Counted from the stretch's first letter, positions 1 through 12,313 are shown. The stretch: 64,000 bases of DNA from Triplophysa rosa (GCF_024868665.1 NC_079891.1:34289060-34353059), one strand, 5' to 3'. A program made the numbers and translations. The notes: a model not told the origin generated them from the letters alone.

Positions 1-300
1 GACACTGCCACTCTGAGAGGCTCTTTTTATACCCAATCATGTTGCCAATTGACCTAATAAGTTGCAAATTGGTCCTCCAGCTGTTCCTTATATGTACATT
101 TAACTTTTCCGGCCTCTTATTGCTACCTGTCCCAACTTTTTTGGAATGTGTAGCTCTCATGAAATCCAAAATGAGCCAATATTTGGCATGACATTTCAAA
201 ATGTCTCACTTTCAACATTTGATATGTTATCTATATTCTATTGTGAATAAAATATAAGTTTATGAGACAGTGTACAGTGTCCCAACTTTTTTGGAATCGG
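1..300. mobile_element. DNA transposon end fragment
   Basis: The phrase cccaacttttttggaat occurs twice (about 130-147 and 280-296), the second time at what looks like an element terminus. This wording is familiar from abundant DNA transposons of cyprinid fish, but I cannot name the family. The left end is outside the window, so no target-site duplication can be tested. The 87-codon open frame starting at 262 runs across the element edge and is not believable as a gene. Confidence 0.4.
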
Positions 301-2273
301 GTTTGTATATATTTAGTTATCCTTTCGTTTGGGACCTGCAGTCGCACGGAGTCTCACGCCGGCCGCATCGCGGATCTCACGGTCACAAAACTGTCAGTTC
401 TGATCTTTAGTCAGAGGTTGCCGGGTAAACTAATATCATTAAGTCTGGCCGCCCAATGCTTGCTCAGAAACATAACAATAGTTATTTTAGTCACGATCAT
501 GCAACTTGCTAAGACAGATAGATAGGTGGAGGTCTATGTGAGCTTTAATAAATATGCCCCATTCATTTATTGTTGAAAATCAAAACTACAGTCCATCCTA
601 TCCTGACATATTGATTTTGCGGTAATAAAACAGGCTCCTTTCAAACTACCGGTCATAACAGACTCTGAAGAATTCCGATATAATCAACAATAACAATTTA
701 TTATGCCAGGCAGGTACAACATTAATTCAATCATAGAATGCACATACAAAGAAAATCCAAACTTAATAGACAAAGATGATCAATATAATATAAGAATAAA
801 ATAAAACCACAAAGTTTATCATACCTGGCAAAATCGAGACACACAGTTGCAGTGTGGGAAGTTCTGGTTACAGATGCTATTCTGAGTCTTTTGCCTGTTC
901 ACCTTATATACCCAGATGTAACAAAGAATCCAATGGTCAGTGAGAAACTTAGTTTGTTAGTTTTCTTGTGACTGAAGAGAGCATCAAATGGGATCTCAAT
1001 CTATCTGTAAACAAGATTCCCTGAGAAAGTCACACCTCTTAGAGAAGTGCAGGTTATGTCCTAAAGTTAAAAAGCTCTAATACACTCTTTGAAGGAACCA
1101 GACACTTTTACCCATCGTTAAGTCTTCATAACATGACAATAAATGATATAACAGTATGAAATGTGTAAGGACATTTCCAGTGGTCAGGGCCTGAAGAGAT
1201 GAAGGGGAGAGGTGTGATAAGAAGAGGGGAGAGATTCCTGGGCATCAACAACCCCTGAAGGGAGGGCAGGATATCATTCTTCGGGATCTAGCAACAAATG
1301 GGGTTTAATTGTTTTGTGTCCCAGCATCACAAACAAACTCAGTTCTTAGTACTTTTCCAGCTGCCTTACATTATCATCAACATAACATAGCACCATGGGC
1401 GTAGGGCCTTTCCCCTCATCTTTACATTAGGATGATTCTGTCGATCCCCTGTACTTTACAAATTGTCATGCTGTCAATTTTCAGCTAATGCTATAGAGAG
1501 CTGTGTTGGCGATTACATGTGATTCATTTATGAATCATGTTCCCATTTGTTGTGTAAACTTATATCGAACTACTTAAATAATGAATATACTGTATAACAC
1601 GCTCTAAAAAAACATTGGAATAAGAACTGTTTATGCATCTGCAATATACACCACCTGTTTTAAAATCACAAATATGTAGCACTGCCAAAATCACATCATG
1701 TTATATTGATGAACTTTAATATATTTCAAAATAATGTAGAATGGTAATATGAAACAAAATAAAAATATATAAAATTATTAATAAAAATGAATAAAGGTTA
1801 GTAAAGATTGGAGAAGTCCTCGAAAAAAGAATGAAAAATAGGATGTGAAATACAACATAAAGTAAAAGTATGCCTGTACTCTCTTGAGAGAACTTCAGTC
1901 AATGTCATAGATAAACACACAACATAATAAACACACTGTATGTAGACATGTTCTTACACGAAAAAAAAAGACAATACGCCTAGAAAAATGTGCGCACCGC
2001 ACCGTATGCACGTTGTGACCGTCGCTCCCTATTTTCACGCGCCTGTCTACATTTAAAATAACGGAATTGCTCAAAAGACGCGAAATGTGAATTGTCCCTT
2101 TCTCAGTCAGTATGTAGTCCCTACAAGGGACAGCTACAGTATAAAATAAAAAAAAAACACACAAACTGTTCACTCAAGTGGACATCAGAAAATCTCTTTA
2201 AAATTTGTAAAAAAAATCAAATCTTGTTTTACAATCGGTAAGAGCAAATAAAGCATACACAAAATCATGAATG
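301..2273. other. Intergenic, no gene recognised
   Basis: AT-rich sequence with short chance open frames on both strands. I found no exon resembling the FAM111 5' exons seen at 36.7 and 63.2 kb, although that gene's catalytic exon lies just downstream. Around 660-900 there is repeat-like text of unknown class. Confidence 0.4.
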
Positions 2274-2778
2274 TGTCACGGTTCTCAGGTAAGGTGAGAC
2301 AAGGAGAGAGGACCCAGACGCAGACAGCGGTAAGGGGATAAACAAGGCTTTTTAATAAATAATAAAACACAAAACAAAAACCCACGAGGGGGAAACAAGG
2401 GTATAATAAGAACAAAGACTAACTACACTAAACAAGACTAAAAATAACATTAACAACATATTACACAGGACTAAGCTACACTTAACAGGACAAGAACTCA
2501 CCCACACGAAACAAGACAGAGTACAATGAACAAACACAAGACAGAGAACACAGGGGCATTAAATAAAGGGACAAATCAAAGGGGAACAGGTGTGGGGCAT
2601 GAACTAATAAACAACCAGTAAGGAGAGATACAAAAGGGCGGGAACACAGACAAGGACCGGAGAGAGTATCGAAGGCCGACAGGGTCAAAATGACTCTCTC
2701 CACATAAAACAAGAGGTTCTATCATGGTTCCGCCACTAGGTCAAGAAAAGCAAGACAAGGTGGGGCAGAACCATGACA
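2274..2778. mobile_element. Non-autonomous DNA transposon, about 505 bp
   Basis: The left end tgtcacggttct and the right end agaaccatgaca form a 12-bp terminal inverted repeat with one mismatch. GAATG lies directly outside both ends (2269-2273 and 2779-2783) and fits a 5-bp target-site duplication. The interior is A-rich on the plus strand and has no transposase-like frame. It sits directly upstream of the FAM111 catalytic exon and may have displaced or lengthened that gene's intron. Superfamily not assigned. Confidence 0.6.
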
Positions 2779-2982
2779 GAATGAGGTTGTCGTAAATTCA
2801 TGCAAGAAAGAGAAAAAGCTCCCCAAAAATGATCAGGTTGCAGGTTAATGTCATCTCCCAATTTTTCAATTAATATCTACAGCTTTGCAAGTAGTAAGTA
2901 GGTTTTGAGTTTTGTAATGTACATAACTATAAAACAAAGTATAATAATAAATGTGTTTGTTTCTTTTTTCTATATTCAACAG

Positions 2983-4671
2983 CCTGCAGAAAATGAAGGA
3001 AAAGTTTTTCAGTTTTCAATCAAAGATAAAAAAGGCACATATAAAGTACAGTGTAATACATCCATGACAGTAATTGCTGCCCTTGAAGCAAGTGATGCAT
3101 TTAAGCATTTAAAAGTCAAGGACAAAGAAATTATAATCCAGAGAGGCAAAGGAAAAGTTCCTGGAGCTGCTGTGAAAAAATATTTTCCCTGCTGTCTTCT
3201 TGTCGATGATGAGATTTTGGAAATATCCTTCGTCAGCGATGAAGAAGATATTTCTAATGACCAAGAATCTGCCCAGAAATCTGACCAAAAAGCAGAGCCC
3301 ACTTCCCCCAGTGAATATAAAGTAATTTATGTCAGAACGAGAGGGCAGGCCAAGAAAATAATAATGAAGAAAACCCAACCGAAACTTGACTATGTATGTG
3401 TATATGCGCTCAATCAAAATACACTTAAAGAGGCTCTTGTCAATGATGGTCGGTTCATGAATGAAATATTAAATTGTTTCTTTACACTTAAAACTCCTTC
3501 TGAAGATCAAAGCTTCGACCCGTCCATGCTTATGCATACTCTACCTGAAGATCAGTTTGAGATTTATGTACAAGTCCCAAAAAAATCAAGACCAAAAAAA
3601 TCTCAAAGTAGTGCTAACAATGAAAGTAACAAAGCTCAAGCTGATCCTTCCACATCTGACCAAATCAAAATAGAATTTACTTGGAAGTCTAACTTATTCC
3701 AAGAAAAAAATTCTCATATTCCTCCCTCCACTGAAAAAATCCTCAGTGATGAGTTGAAACATTTACTTGAGAAGCTAAAAGATTCTCAGGCCCAAAAGCT
3801 CTTTGAAGAGAAATTTGATAAAAGCATTAAGAATTTCGGTGAGGTGAGCAGGATGAAGGAGCTCATGAGGTTTTCTGACTCTGTGTGTGTGATTGTAGCT
3901 GAAGGATCTGGCCTTGGAACTGGATTCTTACTGTTTGACAGATTTATTCTTACTAATGCACATGTTGTTAAGGACTTCCTCTCAGATGAAAGAAAGCTTT
4001 CAGTCCCCTTTGGTGCTGCCTTCAATTATGAACATCAATTTTCAAAAGAGTTTGAATTTCTACAAATTAAGGAAGACCTTGCTCTATACCTTCTAGAAAC
4101 AGATGACAAGATGGTAGATGGCAAACACCTTGACTATGCTCTTCTTGAACTAAACATTGATCCTCCAAGCAAATATCCTCAATTGCTTAGTTTTTACAAA
4201 GATAATCCTCCAAACAGTGACTTTATCTACATTGTGGGACATCCAAACTGTGAGACCAAAAAAGTTGACGTCTGCTGCATCATTGACACTAAGAATCAAC
4301 TCCAGGCTATAAACAAACACAAACAGGAGAATCCTATCTGTCCGTATGTGTCATGGCAAATTTGGCCATGTCTTCGTGAGAACCAGATCACTTATGACAC
4401 TTGCTTCTTTCATGGAGCTTCTGGTTCCCCGGTGTTTGATAAAAACTGCTCTCTGATCGGTGTCCACACTGGGGGCTTTGCTTACAAAGACAGTAATAAT
4501 CAAACAAGGAGTGTTATAGAATATTGCATTTCCATGAAGTCCATCCGGGAAAGTATCTTTGAAACGGGACCACCTGATATCACTGAATTACTCCATAAAT
4601 TTGAAGAAGCACAAATTGATAAAAAAAAACAGCGGGAACAGAATGAGGAGCCTATGCAAACAGATAATTAG
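2983..4671 (+). CDS. fam111a: FAM111-like trypsin-fold protease, terminal coding exon
   Basis: This is the large last coding exon of a FAM111 family protein. FAM111 proteins are chromatin-associated proteases; human FAM111A acts on DNA-protein crosslinks and restricts some viruses. The exon starts after a pyrimidine-rich acceptor ending ..attcaacag and encodes 562 residues. An upstream ATG at 2905 lies in the intron. Two ubiquitin-like segments come first (roughly 3000-3240 and 3310-3590), then a Lys/Ser-rich linker, then a trypsin-like domain. The catalytic triad can be read: His in TNAHVV (codon 3961), Asp in LDYALLEL (codon 4132), Ser in HGASGSPVF (codon 4420). The acceptor phase matches the partial copies at 37.5 and 63.9 kb. 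The short 5' exons were not found upstream, so this gene is either incomplete or has distant 5' exons. The enzyme looks intact. Confidence 0.88.
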   Translation, partial: PAENEGKVFQFSIKDKKGTYKVQCNTSMTVIAALEASDAFKHLKVKDKEIIIQRGKGKVPGAAVKKYFPCCLLVDDEILEISFVSDEEDISNDQESAQKSDQKAEPTSPSEYKVIYVRTRGQAKKIIMKKTQPKLDYVCVYALNQNTLKEALVNDGRFMNEILNCFFTLKTPSEDQSFDPSMLMHTLPEDQFEIYVQVPKKSRPKKSQSSANNESNKAQADPSTSDQIKIEFTWKSNLFQEKNSHIPPSTEKILSDELKHLLEKLKDSQAQKLFEEKFDKSIKNFGEVSRMKELMRFSDSVCVIVAEGSGLGTGFLLFDRFILTNAHVVKDFLSDERKLSVPFGAAFNYEHQFSKEFEFLQIKEDLALYLLETDDKMVDGKHLDYALLELNIDPPSKYPQLLSFYKDNPPNSDFIYIVGHPNCETKKVDVCCIIDTKNQLQAINKHKQENPICPYVSWQIWPCLRENQITYDTCFFHGASGSPVFDKNCSLIGVHTGGFAYKDSNNQTRSVIEYCISMKSIRESIFETGPPDITELLHKFEEAQIDKKKQREQNEEPMQTDN

Positions 4672-4721
4672 ATGAATCACTGTAATCAGATTCTTTCAGT
4701 AGGTACTTACACACAGACAAA

Positions 4722-4727
4722 AATAAA
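4722..4727 (+). terminator. Polyadenylation signal of the FAM111-like gene
   Basis: A canonical AATAAA lies about 50 bases after the stop codon at 4669-4671. A second AATAAA sits near 5311 and could serve a longer 3' UTR. Confidence 0.5.
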
Positions 4728-5560
4728 AGTACCAAATAATCTTCCACACATTGATAACACTGGACCATGAACTAAAACAAAACAGAACTATAAATACAAA
4801 CAACCCAAACCCACTTAGAGTCCCAGAAGTCATTGCGGCGCGTCCATCCAAGTTGGTTCTTCCGAGGCAGCCTCACAAGACCGGTCTCCACCAGAACACA
4901 AGTCCGTTCTTTTTGTTCTTTGAATTGAGAAATGGCTAAAGTCCATCAGTAAATCTTGATTAAAACATTGAGTTTTGTCACTGTTATTATGAATTTTTAT
5001 TTTCAGATTTCAGTAGATGTATTATGTTACACAGTTATTGAATTAAGTTTATATTAGGATGCAAATGTATTTGTTATGTTCAAATTTACTCAATATTTAC
5101 GCAAACATTTTTTTATATCACCTTTTATATATACTTTCAATTTCTTCTATATCAACATTGTAGACAGACTTATAACTTTATTTCGTTTTTTGTAAACCGT
5201 TTAAATCATTGTATTTTGCACTATAAATTGCATATTTGCTTCTGAAACATTGTGGATTGTCTCTGACCTTACTTCAGATTGCTGTTAGATTTGTTTCCAG
5301 GGATCTCTTACAATAAACAAAGCTTTGCCTCATTACAATCTGTCTGAAAATTTCCCTTGTATTCATTTATAAATGATTTTATTTTTCAACAACACAAGAG
5401 AAAAAATCGACAAAAAGAGACCGCAAAAATCTCTTTGCTGGTGTGTGAAAGTTAAATAGGAGAAAAACTGCGGATATCAGAGCAATAATTCAGATGTAAG
5501 GAAAAGTTAAAAATACTGATTTAAAAGAAAGCTCTCAGCACTGTGCTCTATTGATTAGTA
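4728..5560. other. AT-rich 3' flank, no gene seen
   Basis: Probable 3' UTR and intergenic DNA. A stretch of unusually high GC at about 4830-4910 looks like a scrap of a repeat. No exon-like frame was recognised. Confidence 0.35.
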
Positions 5561-5584
5561 TGTGTTAGTATGCACGCAGGTACT

Positions 5585-5830
5585 GTTTCCACGAGGTCCT
5601 GCACTAAAGGATGCTGGTTGGAAAGCACGGAGAGAAAGGAAACGTGTCCTAAAAAGACCAAGCCTTTGAGTTTACACAGCTTTAGCATACTGTCACCCCA
5701 CACAGACCATGAGGAGATTCTCTCAATGTCTCAAGTCTGAGCACATCATCAAGTGACACACGCCCTTCCTCAGCCTCCACCCCTCTCAATTCATCTTCAT
5801 CAGTATCAGACTCCTCAACGTCTGACAGAC
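5585..5830 (-). CDS. Possible exon of an unidentified minus-strand gene
   Basis: Read on the minus strand, an acidic frame (LSDVEESDTDEDEL) is followed, in a different frame, by a leucine-rich segment (SMLKLCKLKGLVFLGHVSF). Both look more protein-like than chance, but a frame change between them has to be explained by an intron or an indel. No good acceptor was found at the change point. It lies downstream, in minus-strand sense, of the better exons at 6950, 9889, 12135 and 12382, so it may be the 3' part of the same gene. Product not recognised. Confidence 0.25.
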
Positions 5831-5859
5831 TTCAACACAACACTTCAAAAACATTTCAT

Positions 5860-6420
5860 CCCTTTAAGTCTCATTACTGTCTGCATAAAAATGTAATATC
5901 TTAATAATCTCGGTCCAAAAACAGTGTCCACTATTACTGTACAAGTTATTATTGCCTCATGTAAGTGTTTTTTATTTAAAACTTTTTTACAATATTTTAT
6001 GGTGCTTTCTGATGCATCACTGATATTTTGGTGTTCAAAGCTCATCTAATGCTCAAATGCACAGGAGTTTTCATTTTTAATTTCTTAACTTAACTTTGAT
6101 AAGAATCTCCAGAGTCAACGTGGGCTAAAAACACACTGTACATTTTACAAGGTAAACCGCAACTCGGACGAAAAACAAGTCCTAGGAAATCACATCATCT
6201 AAGAAATATATTTCTTTTGTCTTACCCCACTATGGTACTGATCTGTGACACTGAGAAAAGTCGAACGCATGACACTACAACATAAATTCGGTACATAGAT
6301 TATACATAGAGTATACACAATAGTCTTGCAGTTAATAAATACACAAGTGGATATTTATTCATTCAGCATGCAATCGAAAGATTATATTTGAAAAAAAGAG
6401 TCAGTGCTTTGGTTTTGAAT
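5860..6420. repeat. Old local duplication, copy 1
   Basis: Sequence here resembles 7900-8380 in the same orientation. Both share the order: cacactgt..ttacaagataaacc-like text, a ttcttttgtctta/ctatggtac segment, then aatacacaagtgga and cagcatgca. Divergence is substantial, so the duplication is old. Related text also recurs at 6510-6620 and 9170-9300, which suggests the duplicated block ran on further. Confidence 0.5.
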
Positions 6421-6949
6421 GACATGAGGGTAAATAAATGATAAAATTATTATTATTTTTGGGTGAACTATCCCCAAAAAGTGCAAAGCAACATACTGTA
6501 ACAATTAACATTTGTCACCTGTAATGGTGAAATGAGTCCAAATGCTTACGTAAGAGTTTAACCCGAACAGGTCCAACATCCGGATTCTTTTTATTGATGA
6601 CTCATGCATCTAGCAATCTCACGGGAATAAATAATTATGGTGGTTATGCTGTGATTTCCTCTCATGAGGTTTAACTGTCAGGTCCAGGTCCTTCACATTA
6701 TTTTGCACGCAGGCTGCAGAACAGAGAAATGCAAACTAGCTGAAGGCAAGAGAATCAAGTGGATTCTATAGGCTTTTGATGCGCTGCATGAGTTTGGGGC
6801 ACTGTGTGAAAGCTTTAGAAACCGGATGGTAAACTTGTTCTTAAACACAATACGATGGATGCTTTGGTAAATTGCAGTGTGTAAATGTCAAGCTCAGAGA
6901 AAAACTGGAGACTTGATTAGAACAGGAGACGTGCAGCTTCAGTGCTTAC

Positions 6950-7014
6950 CTGAATGTGCTATGATGACAACTTCAACCCCACCACTTCCTGATCGATTCT
7001 CTTTTGTCTTCTCG
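6950..7014 (-). CDS. Putative exon of unidentified minus-strand gene
   Basis: On the minus strand, a 65-base open segment encoding EKTKENRSGSGGVEVVIIAHS is bounded by an acceptor (tgttctacag) and a strong donor (gtaagc). It is short and unrecognised. It shares strand and spacing with the exons at 9889-10027 and 12135-12595 and may belong to one transcription unit. Confidence 0.3.
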
Positions 7015-7379
7015 CTGTAGAACAGTTGCACAGACAAGGCTTAGCTTAAGCCAGGACTAGGCCTAGACATTTAAATCGCTTTTATAAAAATGCCTCGGAA
7101 AACCCATAACTGGTGTGCATCTTGAGACAAAACAATGCCACTGACATATTTTAAGATGTGTCAGGGCAGGTTATTTTCACACAGCTCAAACATTTATTTT
7201 AGTTCATGAGACTATAGCATTAAGCCTTGTCTCTGAAACCAGGCCTTTGTATCAGACGACGTTCTTACTTATTTCAGTTTCACCTTGAAAGAAATTTCCA
7301 TGACAGCTCTTATTCCCATTTCTGTCATATATAGTATATCAATAGAAAAAATACTTTATTAATATTTTGCCTACTTAAA

Positions 7380-7700
7380 GAGATACTTCACCCAAAAATA
7401 AAAATTCTGACATCATTTACTCACCTTCGAGTTGTTCCAAATGTGTATAAATGTCTTTGTTCTGATGAACACAAAGAAAGATATTTGGAAGAATGCTTAT
7501 AACCAGACAGATTTTGCCCCCCACTGACTCCCATAGTAAGAAAAATTACTTTATCATTTGTTTTGTTCTGTTGAACACAAAAGAAGACATTTTGAAGTGA
7601 ATATCTTTCTCGGTGTTTATCAGAACAAAGACATTTATACAGATTTGGAACAACTCGAAGGTGAGTAAATGATGACATAATTTTCATTTTTGGGTGACCT
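7380..7700. mobile_element. Palindromic MITE (Angel-like)
   Basis: The two halves are inverted copies: the left reads ..catcatttactcaccttcgag and the right reads ..ctcgaaggtgagtaaatgatg, about 200 bp apart. The ends ttcacccaaaaat and atttttgggtgacctgtccc form terminal inverted repeats. This wording is typical of the very abundant palindromic MITEs of zebrafish and relatives. It has no coding capacity, and the open frame across it comes from the repeat. Confidence 0.75.
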
Positions 7701-7899
7701 GTCCCTTTAAATCTTTATCTCAGCTTTATAACACATTACAGATTTACAATTTCAATATGTTCTTTTGACTTTATTTTCCATTATAGAATGGGGGTAAGAT
7801 GTGCTACATCAAAGCAAATTTTAAAAATGACATTTTTATTTATTCTAAGGAATAAAAACACATTTTACATTTGTAAATAATCTGGTGCTTTCTGATCAC

Positions 7900-8400
7900 T
7901 CATTCAGATAGAAACTGTCACACAAACAGTGTTTGATGATGATACACAAGTCACATTGTACCACTTACTGTTGAAAAGACACAATGACTCACTGGATGAG
8001 TTTTGCTCTTTAATTCCTTTGATAAGACTGAGATTTCCAGAGCACAAAGAGGCAAAAGACACACTGTGTGTTATACAAGATAAACCACAACTCAATGAAA
8101 TTACACACACAGAATCATCTTAAAATATAAATATCTTCTCTTATTTCTGTCTCACTATGGTACAGATCTGAGACACAGAGAAGAGTCAAACACGTGACTC
8201 TCTCTTCAGCCAATGAAATCACAGCAGCAGCCAGAATTCAGTTCTGTTGATACACACATATGAACAAAAGGTTTTGCAGGTAATAAATACACAAGTGGAT
8301 TTGTGTCTATCAGCATGCACTCAAAACAACGAGAGAGACGAGTCAGTGCAGTGTGTGAACTGAACAAATACTCTGAAATCACCTCATCAAGATGTCCATT
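7900..8400. repeat. Old local duplication, copy 2
   Basis: Diverged direct counterpart of 5860-6420, with the shared landmarks actatggtac, aatacacaagtgga and cagcatgcac. A 64-codon plus-strand frame (7929-8123) and a minus-strand frame (8206-8484) lie in it, but neither is conserved in the first copy. Confidence 0.5.
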
Positions 8401-8954
8401 TACATGTTTTGTCCATTTCTGACAGTGTTTCAGTATCTGTAAAGATTCAGTGCAGGTTGATAAAGTAATAAACACCAGATACATGCTCGAGGTCCAATAT
8501 ACTGGAATATCTGTGGCATTTTAAGGAATATTTCAAGATAAAAGTATTTTTTTTAATAGCACCTGTATCCATGCTTTCCATTTCATCAAAGTTCGAATTT
8601 TGAGCCCTCGAGTGTCTTTAAGTCTTGATGAATCATATTAAAAAGCACTTCACCCTGAAATTAAAAGAAAAAAGATAATACAGCATATCATTCTGGAATT
8701 TTTATTACAATTCAGCACATCTTCCTCCCACATTCTCATTTGGAATTTATTTGTTCATGAATGATGATCCTCATTAAATACACTAAAGACAAACCATGTA
8801 TTTTTTTCATTGTGATGATAAAACTTAATTGTCCAACTGGGCTTAATTTTCATTAGGACAAATGAGTCTTAATTGCCCTAAAATAGACCTTCAGTCTTTA
8901 TTCTTTACACACAACACACGGGTCACCTGTAAACCTCACAGACTTGCATTTTAA

Positions 8955-9170
8955 AGTGATAGTTCACCCAAAATATCATTTACTCACCCTCACGTCTGTC
9001 CAAACCTGTATGACCTTCTTATGCAGAACACAAAAGAAGATATTTTGAAGAACATTGATAACCAAACAACATGAACTTTCACAAAAGAGTCAGATTTTGA
9101 ATGACATACAGTGAGAGTGAATGAATGACGACAGAATTTGTATGTTTTGGTGAACTTTCCAGCGTGAAAA
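8955..9170. mobile_element. MITE of the same family as 7380-7700, partial
   Basis: The left end (gatagttcacccaaaat, then catttactcaccctc) and the right end (gtgaatgaatgacgacagaattt..tggtgaactttcc) match the terminal sequences of the 7.4-kb element. The middle is shortened. A right-half scrap of the same family lies at about 6415-6480. Confidence 0.65.
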
Positions 9171-9888
9171 ATCAACATTTGTTGTCTGCAGATGTGAAAT
9201 GATTCAAAATAAGATCAACAGCACGACACAAATGTTTTCAATAGAGTTTAACCTGTGATGAACCCAGAACATGTCCGGCTGATAACCATCGTACTAAACC
9301 AGTCAACAAAACTATTACTGGAACTCTGGATGGAAACGCAGAGATGCACATCAGTTCTAAACAACGTTATGCATTAAGATGATATGTGAATAAACTACAA
9401 TGGAAACAATTATCAGAAGAATTTCCTCGATGAAGTCATGTGACTTTCATTTTGTGATTTTGTCGTTTTAAATCAAAGGATGCAAACAATGCCCTATTCT
9501 CAAATGTTTCATGCAACACTACAATTGTGAACGCAAGTTACATTCGCAGCTTGGGATAGAAACAAAGCTGCTGACAAACTTCACGAGATAAACTTTATAT
9601 GATCTGTGGAGATACATGACGATCAGGTACATTGCAGAGATTTCATTTCTGAAGTTTAAACCTCTGTCGTGATTGACAGGTTAGTGGGCGGTCCTTCCCT
9701 GATGACACAAAATCTTTCTTTATAGTGTCATCTATATGTTTTTTCACAAAAAAACCCCAAAAATGTGTGAAATAAAATGTGATCTATAACCAAGAAGGTA
9801 ATGAAATATCTTGTTGCTTGTGAGGGCGGCTGTGTTATTTGGAGAGAAATTGACAGACATGACATGACAGAACAGAAAGCACACATAC

Positions 9889-10027
9889 TGAAATGAACTG
9901 CACGTCCTGGAAGAGCTCCTGAATGAAGCGTCGTGAAGTCAGAAGAAACGTGCAGTTGGCCAACAGGAAGGAGACCTCCGAGTAAAGACAGATGTCATCG
10001 AACGCGTATGGAAACTTCTCAATTATC
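9889..10027 (-). CDS. Exon of unidentified minus-strand gene
   Basis: A minus-strand segment with an acceptor (tataacag at 10028 and above) and a donor gtatgt below 9889 encodes IEKFPYAFDDICLYSEV followed by SFLLANCTFLLTSRRFIQEL and FQDVQF. It is hydrophobic and helical in character and looks genuinely coding. I do not recognise the family. The reading phase does not join directly to the exon at 12135-12313, so at least one exon between them is missing or unrecognised. The strand agrees with the other exons in this region. Confidence 0.5.
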
Positions 10028-10250
10028 CTGTTATACACAAACATCACATGAGTACACTGTAAACATGCATGTAATAAACTACACAAATACATTCTCTGAG
10101 CAAGCAGAAATCACATCTTTTCTTTTTTAATGAACAAAAACACAACAAATCAAATTCAACAGCTTTGAAAGTTACATCATTACTGATGGCATACTGTAGT
10201 GACAACACACCAAACAAAGACACGTTCGATATCACACACACTCCCGCATC

Positions 10251-11253
10251 AAAGTTGGGCGGAATGGCCAAAAATCTATTTCACGGAATGAGTAATTGTA
10301 TTTCACGGTAACAATCTCTCATTATAATTCTATATCTTATACCTCATTTTTCTTAGATTTATTTCCTTTATTTATTTATTACAGTTCATATTTATAACCT
10401 CACCATTATAAATATACTTTATTATCGTGAAAATACCTGAGGAGGCTTGAGTAACAGTGATAAAAACATGTCCTTAAGCATTTCCTAGAACTACGTGCGT
10501 TATGGTCTTCTTCTGCAGTGCATATTTGGAGTTTCTGCACGAAGAGCGCCCTCTGGCTTTCGGATGCAGCAGCATTTTACCGCACTTCACTCACAAGTTG
10601 TGCAAAAATCACGTGATAGATATTTTCGGTTAATCGGGCAGATGTCTGATTTATACAGTAGGAAGAGATGGACAACATTGATTTATTGCTCTTCACTCTC
10701 TATTAGATGAGCATTTTTAGTGTGTTGCGACTCTTTGTCTTTAGGTTTGTTTATTCTGACGTTTGTCTTTGCACTGCGAAGTCTCTGGTGACTCCACACA
10801 CGTCTCCCAAAACGGGGGAAAGCAGCGCGTCACGCAGCGAGCATCATCGCACGTTTCAACGCAAGTTTCACCTTGGCTCGCCTGAAGTTAAACTTTATTA
10901 AAACTATTAACAGCTTCACCATGCAATCTGAATTCTGAAATAGGCCTACGTGGTGAGTATGAGCTTTTTTATATGCTCGCAGAGATCCCTGCACGAGCAC
11001 TGTGGGTGAGAGAAGCGCCGGACTGGAGCGGATCACAAAACTACAGACTGAAAGAAGCTCAAAAGAATATTTGATGCGTTAATTTGTTATGGGTGGATTA
11101 ATTCACTTGTTTTTTTTTTTCAAAATAACGCTAACCTGCAGAGCGTCGAGTTAACCACGCCTACTTATTTACATTCCGCGGAATAGAAAACTCTCTTACG
11201 GTTGACATTTTATTCCACAGTAACATAATATTCCGTCATTCCACCCAGCCCTA
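10251..11253. mobile_element. hAT-like non-autonomous transposon, about 1 kb
   Basis: The left end (gttgggcggaatggcc, then ttcacggaatg) and the right end, read in reverse complement (tagggctgggtggaatgac, then ggaatattatg), form imperfect terminal inverted repeats. The tagggctgggcgg-type terminus is widespread in fish hAT elements. The interior contains short open frames but no recognisable transposase. Confidence 0.55.
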
Positions 11254-12134
11254 TCGCGTATAGTTTGCCATTCGGCCTTAAGTGAGCAGTCCGGTTTCAT
11301 GACCTTTGGTCCCGACGGATGAACTGAGATGGATGACCAAACGCAGAACCTCTTTTCTCAACAGGACTCTACAGGCGGGTCCGTCCTCAGATATTGCTTT
11401 ACCACCTGAACACACATACACCAGTATATACATTACCCCTGCTACAATAACCATCTATGGGGTGAATATAGAAATCTATTGTAATGATTGCTATGATGCT
11501 GACTTACAATATTTGCCGTCATATTCATGATTTATTATCTCTCAAAACCAACATACTTCTATTAGGGCTGGGTTTTGAGTAGTGCTGTAGTACTCGAGTC
11601 CGGTCTCAGACTCGAGACGTTTTTTATGATCTCGGACTCGTCTTGGACTCGTTGGTATTTGCACTCCGACTTGTCTCGGACTTGGTCATTGGTCTCGCAA
11701 AATGTTCTAGTCGGTCTCGACCGAGTCCAGCGATATATGTTTTCTTTTCTCCTTCAAAACAAAACATTGATAGAGCATGCTTCTTGTGATCCGAAAACTA
11801 ATGATCCGAAAACTGTTGCCGGCTCTCGGGCCTTGAGTCGAGACGCGTGTGTTCATAAGTTCTCTTTTCACACAGCAGTTCAGTTCAGTGTGTGCTGTTG
11901 TTGTAACTAAATAACTCCGGTATATTGGTTCAAGTCCTCGGGACTGTCATGCACGCCAGAAAGTGAAGAACTGTATTAATTTGTGGGTAATATTAAGTGT
12001 TTACGGGAGACGCTAAACGCGAACAATTCAGGTGAACTGGTTCTTTTTTGACCAGCCCTCATTTTTAGATTTTTATCCAGCTCAGATTTCAAACATATCA
12101 CGCAGCCATTGATGGGATGTGGTGTGTTACTCAC

Positions 12135-12313
12135 CCAGTATGAGTTCTGTACTGGGAGTGCTGCTGGCCGAGCCCTGACTCACAGCGGCGTCACTGCAGC
12201 CCGACACGCCCGAGTACTTTGACTGCGCAACCACCTCCAGGTGATTATGGGATGGCTGACTGTGCCACTGAGAGAAGCCATCCGACAGATCTGACAACAA
12301 GTGACGAGAGAAA
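12135..12313 (-). CDS. Exon of unidentified minus-strand gene (unit 1)
   Basis: The minus-strand exon encodes a Ser/Gln/His-rich segment (SFSRHLLSDLSDGFSQWHSQ, then VVAQSKYSGVSGCSDAAVSQ) ending STPSTELILG before a strong donor (gtgagt). The acceptor atacagag keeps the frame from the exon at 12382-12595. Such low-complexity Ser-rich text suggests a disordered linker of a large protein. Its identical twin lies at 18849-19027. Confidence 0.55.

Noticed and set aside
262..525. 87-codon plus-strand frame
   Set aside because: It begins inside a transposon end and crosses into unrelated DNA, with no protein similarity that I can see.
2905..2982. ATG at 2905 as the FAM111 start codon
   Set aside because: The stretch is intron-like and ends in a strong acceptor (cattcaacag-type). 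The homologous exon in the other two copies starts at the same acceptor and continues from upstream exons.
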